NCBI GenBank assembly: GCA_027593305.1 | Contig: JAQCJA010000289.1 | Coordinates: 1 to 6,327 of the forward strand | Length of the DNA: 6,327 bases | Source: a bacterium | Lineage (GTDB): Bacteria > Latescibacterota > UBA2968 > UBA8231 | Direction: 5' to 3' | Shown: positions 1 through 6,327 of the stretch, one piece after another | How the letters are laid out: every line of letters starts with the position of its first letter | Numbering within the stretch: position 1 is the first letter of the stretch | Position numbers and translations under genes: made by a program | Notes under the pieces: generated by a model | Told to the model about the DNA's origin: nothing | What the model saw: the letters and a program-made list of their open reading frames with translations, nothing else | The model's database searches: none

Positions 1-1
1 A

Positions 2-49
2 CTTTTGGTCAGGCCACCTTTTGATCAGGCCGCCGTTCGACGGGCCCGC
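2..49. repeat. Short degenerate tandem repeat, 16-bp period
   Basis: Positions 2-17 and 18-33 are adjacent 16-bp units that match at 14 of 16 bases (CTTTTGGTCAGGCCAC and CTTTTGATCAGGCCGC). Positions 34-49 align to the second unit at about 10 of 16 and may be a decayed third copy. The period is not a multiple of three, so this is unlikely to be a coding repeat. It lies at the left edge and may extend out of view. No function can be assigned. Confidence 0.5.
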
Positions 50-77
50 AACAATGCTTGACACGAGAACGAATGAT

Positions 78-152
78 TGCCCGGTCGTTCAATTGGTAGG
101 ACAACGGATTTTGGGTCCGTCTATCGAGGTTCAAGTCCTCGCCGGGCAGCCA
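78..152 (+). tRNA. tRNA-Gln (anticodon UUG)
   Basis: A complete 75-nt cloverleaf can be folded by eye. The acceptor stem pairs TGCCCGG (78-84) with CCGGGCA (142-148) over seven perfect pairs, followed by discriminator G149 and an encoded CCA at 150-152. The D arm lies in 87-103 and contains GG of the D loop. The anticodon stem pairs ACGGA (104-108) with TCCGT (116-120) around the loop TTTTGGG, placing anticodon TTG at 111-113, which reads CAA and, by wobble, CAG. The T arm pairs CGAGG (125-129) with CCTCG (137-141) around TTCAAGT. Starting with U1-A72 is typical of bacterial tRNA-Gln. It ends 26 nt before rplY and is probably co-transcribed with it. In many bacteria this tRNA sits near ispE, prs, rplY and pth; prs is not between the tRNA and rplY here. 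Confidence 0.96.
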
Positions 153-178
153 GCTGACGCAAGAGAGAGGTAGTTCCC

Positions 179-841
179 ATGGCGGTAGCGGTTAAGATCT
201 ATCAGCGGGAAACGAAGGAACTGACACTGACGTCGCGGCCGGAACGGGGCAAGGGCCCCGTGGGACGCCTGCGCCGCGAACAGGAGATGCTTCCGGGTGT
301 CGTGTATGGGCACAAGCAGGAGCCGCAACCTTTCAAGATCGCTGCTCGTTCTCTGGAACGAGCCCTTGTTGCAGGCGGACGCAACGCCATTTTCGTGCTC
401 AACGAGGATGGTACCGGCAAGTCCGAGCGCGCCGTTGTGCGCGAAATCCAGTATCACAAGGTCAGCGGCGCCGTCATGCACATCGATTTCCTGCGCATCA
501 ATGCCGACGAGGAATACACCACCAGCGTTCCCCTGCTTACAACCGGGATCCCCATCGGAGTCAGCATCGGTGGTGGGGCACTGCAGCACAGCCTGAACGC
601 CGTTGACATGCATTGCGTGGCTTCGCAGATGCCGTCGCGGATCGAGATCGATATCACCACCCTGCAGATCGGCGACAGCATTCACGTAAGTGATCTGCTG
701 GCCTCGGAATCGCGTATCGTCACCGAGGGCGACATCACCATCGTCAGCGTTCTGTCGCCGCGTCTCACGGTGGACGAAGAGGTCAGTGCTGGCACCGCGG
801 TTGCCGAAGAAGCTGAAGCTGCCACGCCAGCAGCTGAATAG
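179..841 (+). CDS. rplY: Large ribosomal subunit protein bL25 (general stress protein CTC type)
   Basis: This protein binds 5S rRNA at the central protuberance of the 50S subunit. At 220 residues it is the long two-domain CTC/TL5 form rather than the ~95-residue E. coli form. The N-terminal 5S-binding domain covers about residues 10-105, with the diagnostic RGKGPVGRLRRE (23-34), LPGVVYG (38-44) and HIDFL (101-105). The C-terminal beta domain covers about 112-195, with GVSIGGGAL (127-135), PSRIEIDI (152-159) and IGDSIHVSDL (164-173). A low-complexity Ala/Glu tail (201-220) follows, common in this family. The ATG is preceded by a purine-rich AGAGAGAGG ribosome-binding site (162-170) with about 8 nt spacing, and no earlier start fits. 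It lies 26 nt after tRNA-Gln and only 11 nt before pth, a classic rplY-pth pair. The family assignment is secure. Confidence 0.96.
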   Translation: MAVAVKIYQRETKELTLTSRPERGKGPVGRLRREQEMLPGVVYGHKQEPQPFKIAARSLERALVAGGRNAIFVLNEDGTGKSERAVVREIQYHKVSGAVMHIDFLRINADEEYTTSVPLLTTGIPIGVSIGGGALQHSLNAVDMHCVASQMPSRIEIDITTLQIGDSIHVSDLLASESRIVTEGDITIVSVLSPRLTVDEEVSAGTAVAEEAEAATPAAE

Positions 842-852
842 AACCACCCGCC

Positions 853-1428
853 GTGCGTGTCGTTGTCGGCCTGGGCAATCCCGGGGTTCGCTACGCTCGC
901 ACGCGGCACAACATTGGTTTTCTCATCGTTGATGAGTTGGCCAATGGCCTTACGTGGGTCGAGCGCCACGGAGCGCAGACAACCCGCATGCGTCTGGCCG
1001 ACGAGGATGTGCTTGTCGTCAAGCCGCAGACATACATGAACCGTAGCGGTGACGCGGTGCTCGCGCTGAGTGCGTCAGAAGGATTCGGCCCCGAGGATAT
1101 CCTCGTTGTGTTCGATGACTTTCTTCTGGACTTCGGGCGCGTGCGTCTGCGCCGCGCCGGGTCGGATGGCGGACACAACGGTCTGGCATCGGTCCTTGAG
1201 CGGCTCTGCTCAGACGGGGTTTCAAGGCTGCGTATCGGCGTTGGACCTGTCCCGATGGCGGCCAGCGATATCGATTTTGTGCTGGCGCCATTTTCCACGG
1301 AAGAAGACGTGGATGCTCTGGTGGAACGTGGGGGTGCGGCGGTGTGTTGCTGGCTACAGGAGGGAATTGAGACGGCAATGAACCGTTTCAATGGGTGCCA
1401 GGCGCTGCCGAGCCGCGCCACGGACTGA
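853..1428 (+). CDS. pth: Peptidyl-tRNA hydrolase (Pth family)
   Basis: This cytosolic esterase cleaves peptidyl-tRNAs released prematurely from ribosomes, recycling the tRNA. The 191-residue length is normal for the family. The expected active-site residues are present: N9 in GLGNPG (6-11), H19 in TRHNIG (17-22), N63 in TYMNRSG (60-66), D88 in VVFDDF (85-90), and N109 in GGHNG (106-110). The catalytic Asp loop reads FDDFLLDFG instead of the enterobacterial HDELDLPPG; the Asp is kept, so activity is expected. The start is GTG at 853: the frame is closed just upstream by TGA at 835-837 and there is no ATG that preserves the beta-strand before GLGNPG. No Shine-Dalgarno sequence is evident in the 11-nt gap after rplY, so translation is probably coupled to rplY termination. 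hppA follows after 38 nt. Confidence 0.95.
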   Translation: MRVVVGLGNPGVRYARTRHNIGFLIVDELANGLTWVERHGAQTTRMRLADEDVLVVKPQTYMNRSGDAVLALSASEGFGPEDILVVFDDFLLDFGRVRLRRAGSDGGHNGLASVLERLCSDGVSRLRIGVGPVPMAASDIDFVLAPFSTEEDVDALVERGGAAVCCWLQEGIETAMNRFNGCQALPSRATD

Positions 1429-1448
1429 ACCATTCGCGAGAGCGAGAC

Positions 1449-1455
1449 GGGAGGG
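1449..1455 (+). promoter_or_regulatory. Ribosome-binding site that sets the hppA start
   Basis: GGGAGGG lies 11 nt before the ATG at 1467. It supports that ATG over the in-frame GTG at 1395, which would lie inside pth and add 24 polar residues (beginning MPGAAEPRHG) unlike the membrane N-terminus of this family. Confidence 0.65.
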
Positions 1456-1466
1456 TACGATTCATC

Positions 1467-3527
<2,061 letters not shown>

Positions 3528-3579
3528 GCGTCCAGAGTGCGCCGCGAAACTCCGACAGCGAAGCAAGGCAGATAAACGT

Positions 3580-4110
3580 ATGGCGAAGAAGTACGAACTG
3601 GTTCTCATCCTCGATCCGCAAGTCGGCGATACGCAGCTGGAGGCTTCTATAGAACGGTACAAGGCCCAGCTGGAGACGGCCGGCGCCGAGGTTGTCAACG
3701 TCGACAACTGGGGCCTGCGCAAGCTGGCCTACACGTCGATGGCTCTCCGCCGCCGGCAGCAGGCATTCTACGTGCTCTATCAGTTTGAGGGCGCCGCGGA
3801 AATCCTCGGTCCTCTCGAGGCGGCCTTCCGGCTGGACGAGGCCGTCTTGCGGCACCTGCTGCTCACAGTCGATGGCGAGTTCCTGCGGGTACCGCAACTG
3901 GCACCGGAGAACATCTACATCTACAACCCGCCGGCGCGGCCCCATGATCGCAACCGGGGTCCCCGCCGGGATCGAGATGATCGTCGTGACGGTCCTGGGG
4001 GCGGCAGCCGCTACAGCGGTCCGCCTTCGTCCCGTGACGATGACGATGACGAAGTTGCTTCCGTAGCCGACGTCGGCGGTGATGCCGAGGTCGACGATGC
4101 GGACGAGTAG
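3580..4110 (+). CDS. rpsF: Small ribosomal subunit protein bS6 with long charged C-terminal tail
   Basis: This 30S platform protein binds 16S rRNA as a pair with bS18. Residues 1-100 form the standard ferredoxin-like S6 fold: MAKKYELVLILDPQV at the start, NWGLRKLAYTS (43-53), RRQQAFYVLYQFE (58-70) and AVLRHLLLTVD (88-98). Residues from about 113 to 176 are an extra low-complexity tail: an Arg/Asp/Gly/Pro-rich part (117-152) and then an acidic part with five consecutive Asp (153-157) ending DDADE. Total length is 176 against about 95-135 for most homologues. The poly-Asp stretch is encoded by a GACGAT repeat at 4036-4050. The ATG has only a weak AAGG (3565-3568) upstream. The usual next gene, rpsR, is absent; a DUF2232 membrane protein follows directly. 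The identity is secure; the role of the tail is unknown. Confidence 0.94.
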   Translation: MAKKYELVLILDPQVGDTQLEASIERYKAQLETAGAEVVNVDNWGLRKLAYTSMALRRRQQAFYVLYQFEGAAEILGPLEAAFRLDEAVLRHLLLTVDGEFLRVPQLAPENIYIYNPPARPHDRNRGPRRDRDDRRDGPGGGSRYSGPPSSRDDDDDEVASVADVGGDAEVDDADE

Positions 4111-4116
4111 GTAGCC

Positions 4117-4121
4117 GAGGG
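4117..4121 (+). promoter_or_regulatory. Possible ribosome-binding site for a CTG-initiated DUF2232 gene
   Basis: GAGGG lies 8 nt before an in-frame CTG at 4130. No comparable motif precedes the first ordinary start codon in this frame, the GTG at 4166. The site is 7 nt after the rpsF stop, a position suited to translational coupling. The motif is short, so this is suggestive only. Confidence 0.35.
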
Positions 4122-4165
4122 CCACGAGCCTGTTTCATCTGCTGGCAAGTATTGCGCTCGTCGCG

Positions 4166-4999
4166 GTGACCCTTCTGGGCGCCAGGCGATTCGGCGTGCG
4201 TCATGTGGCGGTGGTCGCCTGTCTGCCGCTGCTGGCGTCGTTGCTGGCACCCCTGCAGTGGGTCCTGCTCTCGGGCCTGGCGCCGGCACCCCTCATAGGG
4301 TTGCTGGCGGCGATTCAGGTGGATCGCGGACGCCGATATGGTGAGATACTCCTCGCCGCCTCGGCGCCCGGTGTACTGCTGGCTCTGTTCCTCCTGTTCG
4401 GCCTGCGTGGCGAATCATGGGAACGGGGAGACTTTGTCGCCGCTGTTGCTGCCTCCCTGAAAGAGGTCGCGGCCAACGCGCAATTGTCCGACACAGAACA
4501 ACTGCAGCAGCTTGTTGAGCTGACGTTGAGGTTGTTGCCGGGCATGGCCTACGTGTCACTGCTGCTGGTGGCCGTGCTCGGGTATCGAGTGGCGCAGGTG
4601 GTCGGCGAACGTCTGGGCCTGCCGGTGCCACCGGCAGCGCCTATGCGCAGTTGGCGGCTGTATGAAATGTGCATCTGGGCGCTCATTGCTGCCTTCGCCG
4701 GTTTGCTCGTCGGTGATGGCCTGTTGCGCGACCTGGCGATCAACACAGTCCTTGTTTTCGGCCTGCTGTACGCCGCCCAGGGACTGGCACTGGTCCGTCA
4801 TCTGATGTGGCGGCTTGGTGTGCAACGGTTTCTCGAAGTGCTTGTTTTCGCGTTGCTGGCGTTTACATCGGGCCTGTCACTGATGTTCCTGGCTCTGCTG
4901 GGACTCGGTGATACCTGGTTTGATTGGCGCCGCATCGGACATAGAAAAGACGAACCGCCGCCCGACGATGGGCGACCCGATCAGGAGATCGACACGTGA
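4166..4999 (+). CDS. DUF2232-family polytopic membrane protein (YybS-like)
   Basis: This is a predicted inner-membrane protein of unknown function, usually found between rpsR and rplI in many bacteria. Counting from GTG 4166 (277 residues), hydrophobic segments lie at about 12-36, 40-51, 61-80, 121-147, 165-184, 188-212 and 223-248. A soluble stretch covers 81-120, and a charged cytoplasmic tail (RRIGHRKDEPPPDDG and onward) ends the protein. Family features include LRLLPGMAYVSLLL (121-134), the AINTVLVFGLLYAAQGLALV helix (191-210) and the closing LGLGDTWFDWR (245-255). The start is uncertain: the frame is open back to 4115, the upstream codons encode a further hydrophobic run (FHLLASIALVAVTLLG), and a CTG at 4130 has GAGGG 8 nt before it. 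That start would give 289 residues and one more membrane segment. The stop overlaps rplI by 4 nt. Position and C-terminal motif support the family call. Confidence 0.8.
   Translation: MTLLGARRFGVRHVAVVACLPLLASLLAPLQWVLLSGLAPAPLIGLLAAIQVDRGRRYGEILLAASAPGVLLALFLLFGLRGESWERGDFVAAVAASLKEVAANAQLSDTEQLQQLVELTLRLLPGMAYVSLLLVAVLGYRVAQVVGERLGLPVPPAAPMRSWRLYEMCIWALIAAFAGLLVGDGLLRDLAINTVLVFGLLYAAQGLALVRHLMWRLGVQRFLEVLVFALLAFTSGLSLMFLALLGLGDTWFDWRRIGHRKDEPPPDDGRPDQEIDT
4983..4987 (+). promoter_or_regulatory. Ribosome-binding site of rplI inside the DUF2232 coding region
   Basis: AGGAG lies 8 nt before the rplI GTG at 4996 and within the last codons of the preceding gene. Together with the 4-nt GTGA overlap (4996-4999) it indicates coupled translation. 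Confidence 0.7.
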
Positions 5000-5439
5000 A
5001 GGTCATTCTACTCAGAGATATCAATACTGTGGGCAATGCGGGCGAGATCGTCAGCGTCGCCAACGGCTACGCCCGCAATTTCCTGATCCCCAAGCGGCAG
5101 GCCCTGCTGGCATCAGATGCCAACGTGGCCCAGTTCGAATCGCAGCGCCGGCAGCATGAGGCCGCAGCCGAACGCGATCGACGCGCCGCCGAAGCCCAGG
5201 CTGCCGAGTTGGAGAAGGCGTCACTGACGGCGACCGTGAAGGTCGGCGAAGGCGACAAACTCTTCGGCTCGGTGACAACACAGAACATCGCTGACCTGCT
5301 CAAGGCGCAGGGCCATGACATTGATCGCCGCAAGATCGAACTGGAAGAGGGCATCCGCACCCTGGGGGTCTACAACATTCCCATTCAGCTCGAGCACGGT
5401 GTCAAGGCAACGGTGAAACTCTGGGTCGTCAAGGAGTAG
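4996..5439 (+). CDS. rplI: Large ribosomal subunit protein bL9
   Basis: This protein binds 23S rRNA near the base of the L1 stalk of the 50S subunit and helps maintain reading frame. At 147 residues it is full length. The N-terminal rRNA-binding domain (1-45) begins MKVILLRDINTVGNAG and carries the signature VANGYARNFLIPK (21-33). A long charged Ala/Glu/Arg-rich connecting helix covers about 42-76. The C-terminal domain (77-147) includes GEGDKLFGSVTTQNIADLL (84-102) and the closing strands IPIQLEHGV and VKLWVVKE. The start is GTG at 4996, overlapping the TGA of the upstream gene by 4 nt, with AGGAG at 4983-4987. It is the last gene of the tight cluster. dnaB, which often follows rplI, is not seen here; a lipoprotein gene comes 105 nt later instead. 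Confidence 0.96.
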   Translation: MKVILLRDINTVGNAGEIVSVANGYARNFLIPKRQALLASDANVAQFESQRRQHEAAAERDRRAAEAQAAELEKASLTATVKVGEGDKLFGSVTTQNIADLLKAQGHDIDRRKIELEEGIRTLGVYNIPIQLEHGVKATVKLWVVKE

Positions 5440-5441
5440 CG

Positions 5442-5506
5442 CAGCAGGAAGTGCCGGACTGCTGGACGTTTGTCTGAGAAAGACCTCCTCCCGAGCGGTC
5501 CTTCAG
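5442..5506 (+). other. Two weak hairpins after rplI
   Basis: CAGCAG (5442-5447) can pair with CTGCTG (5459-5464) around an 11-nt loop. GACC (5482-5485) with GGTC (5497-5500) can extend, across an internal bulge, to CTGA (5474-5477) with TCAG (5503-5506). Neither is followed by a T-run, so they are not convincing intrinsic terminators. They could attenuate or stabilise the 3' end of the ribosomal-protein transcript; no function is shown. Confidence 0.25.
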
Positions 5507-5512
5507 GCAACG

Positions 5513-5541
5513 TACTCCGGGCCCCCAAAGCACACGGAGTA
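5513..5541 (+). promoter_or_regulatory. Inverted repeat enclosing the ribosome-binding site of the lipoprotein gene
   Basis: TACTCCG (5513-5519) is the exact reverse complement of CGGAGTA (5535-5541), with a 15-nt loop between them. The right arm contains the GGAG Shine-Dalgarno motif (5536-5539) of the gene starting at ATG 5545. If the RNA folds this way, ribosome access would be reduced. The alternative is a protein-binding palindrome on DNA, or coincidence. Confidence 0.4.
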
Positions 5542-5544
5542 AGC

Positions 5545-6327
5545 ATGCGCAATTTCTGTCTGTCGATCTTCCTGCTCCTCGGATCAGGCCTCCTTGCCTG
5601 CGGACACGAGGGCCTGCCAGCAGGTCCTTTTGAAGTAACCGAGGAGCAGACGTGGCGTGTCGTCAACCGCAGTCACACCGGCGCGGACGGCATTTTCGTA
5701 CAGGCGACATTGCGCACGTTCGCTTACGAGATCTCTCGCATCTATTCAGAGGCGGAGCAGGCAGGACTGTCACAGGACCAGGTCGACAGCCGCCTGCGTG
5801 AGATGGTCTACGCCTTTGTTGATGGCCGCTATCCGACGGTGGACGGCACGGATATCAACAATCTCTACTTCCAGTACCTGATCTACGTAAACCCAGATTT
5901 CGACCCGACGAACCCCATCAAGAAATCCCAGTTCGACGTCTGGCGTTCCGGCTACGTGCGTCGACTTCTGGGCACCGTCTTCGATCGCACCTACCCGATC
6001 CTGCGACCCGTCTACGATGGCCGCTGGGGGTATACCATGTACAGCCGTCTGGTGTTTACCGTCTATATCGATGCAGAAGACTCGGGAGCGCACCCACGCA
6101 TCGATGACATTGGTGATCGAACGTTCCTGCTGGACGACCACGGCAACCGCTATCCGCCCAGTGGCACTGCAGGCCCCTATCCTTACGATTTCGATCGACC
6201 GGACCATGACCATCTGCAGAAGACGGCGATGTACCGGCTGTTTTTCCCCAATCGTCAGGCCGACCGAAAAACACCGATCGTCCGTGACGCAACGACACAA
6301 CTGTCTCTTGTCATCGAGGGCCTTGGC
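5545..6327 (+). CDS. Uncharacterised lipoprotein, partial at its 3' end
   Basis: An open frame runs from ATG 5545 to the window edge with no stop in 261 codons, so the C-terminus is missing. A type II signal peptide is clear: MR, a hydrophobic stretch FCLSIFLLLGSGLLA, and a lipobox LLAC with the acylated Cys at residue 19. Gly at +2 gives no inner-membrane retention signal, which fits an outer-membrane lipoprotein in a Gram-negative cell. After a short linker, residues 34-95 are likely helical. Residues 97-165 are rich in Tyr, Phe, Asp and Pro (NNLYFQYLIYVNPDFDPTNP at 105-124). Residues 166-261 alternate hydrophobic strands and turns (SRLVFTVYID, TFLLDDHGNRYPP, AMYRLFFPN, TQLSLVIEGLG) like an immunoglobulin-like beta-sandwich. 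The SD is GGAG at 5536-5539. I do not recognise the family. Codon use resembles the genes to the left, so recent transfer is not indicated. Confidence 0.8.
   Translation, partial: MRNFCLSIFLLLGSGLLACGHEGLPAGPFEVTEEQTWRVVNRSHTGADGIFVQATLRTFAYEISRIYSEAEQAGLSQDQVDSRLREMVYAFVDGRYPTVDGTDINNLYFQYLIYVNPDFDPTNPIKKSQFDVWRSGYVRRLLGTVFDRTYPILRPVYDGRWGYTMYSRLVFTVYIDAEDSGAHPRIDDIGDRTFLLDDHGNRYPPSGTAGPYPYDFDRPDHDHLQKTAMYRLFFPNRQADRKTPIVRDATTQLSLVIEGLG

Noticed and set aside
58..63. TTGACA, a perfect -35 consensus, before tRNA-Gln
   Set aside because: A -10 element at normal spacing would fall at about 81-86, inside the tRNA, and reads CCGGTC. No usable -10 lies between it and the tRNA start, so it is probably chance.
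131..847. Minus-strand open frame opposite rplY and part of the tRNA
   Set aside because: It overlaps a certain ribosomal-protein gene completely and runs into the tRNA. The translation shows no family features.
1395..1466. In-frame GTG at 1395 as a longer hppA start
   Set aside because: It would overlap the end of pth and add 24 polar residues. The ATG at 1467 has GGGAGGG upstream and gives the normal membrane N-terminus.
5483..5489. ACCTCCT, identical to the anti-Shine-Dalgarno core of 16S rRNA, between rplI and the lipoprotein gene
   Set aside because: It is seven bases in a C/T-rich spacer and expected by chance. It could pair with the downstream GGAG, but the TACTCCG arm is a better partner.
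5770..6300. Minus-strand open frame opposite the lipoprotein gene
   Set aside because: The + strand frame has a signal peptide, lipobox, SD and plausible domain structure through the whole region. The minus-strand product has none of these.

Overview
The window is a compact, high-GC (roughly 60%), single-strand block of bacterial translation genes with two membrane-protein genes set among them. Reading left to right on the + strand it holds tRNA-Gln(UUG), rplY (bL25, long CTC form), pth (peptidyl-tRNA hydrolase), hppA (membrane-bound ion-pumping pyrophosphatase), rpsF (bS6 with a long charged tail), a DUF2232-type polytopic membrane protein, rplI (bL9) and the 5' part of a lipoprotein gene that runs off the right edge. 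Spacings are 26, 11, 38, 52, about 20-55, -4 and 105 nt, so everything up to rplI could be one transcript. I see no convincing promoter or intrinsic terminator inside it.

The organism is a Gram-negative-type bacterium: it has a two-domain bL25, a lipobox protein with glycine after the cysteine, and a genomically encoded CCA on the tRNA. The order rplY-pth-...-rpsF-...-DUF2232-rplI occurs widely outside the enterobacteria. The Pth sequence around residues 87-110 (FDDFLLDFG ... GSDGGHNGL) and the hppA insertion make me lean toward a high-GC member of the FCB-like or Gemmatimonadota/Eisenbacteria/Krumholzibacteriota neighbourhood. This is a low-confidence inference and a proteobacterium cannot be excluded from the sequence alone.

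Functionally, five features serve the ribosome or its substrates: tRNA-Gln, bL25 on 5S rRNA, Pth recycling peptidyl-tRNA, bS6 on the 30S platform and bL9 on the 50S. The pyrophosphatase hydrolyses the PPi released by tRNA charging and nucleic-acid synthesis and turns it into an ion gradient, so its place among translation genes is metabolically sensible although unusual.

The points most worth a second look are: the absence of rpsR (bS18) from its usual slot after rpsF; the hppA insertion, with residues suggesting a K+-dependent and possibly Na+-transporting pump; an apparent CTG start for the DUF2232 gene; an inverted repeat enclosing the ribosome-binding site of the terminal lipoprotein gene; and that uncharacterised lipoprotein itself. 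I found no defence system, mobile element, CRISPR array or other clearly new multi-gene system.
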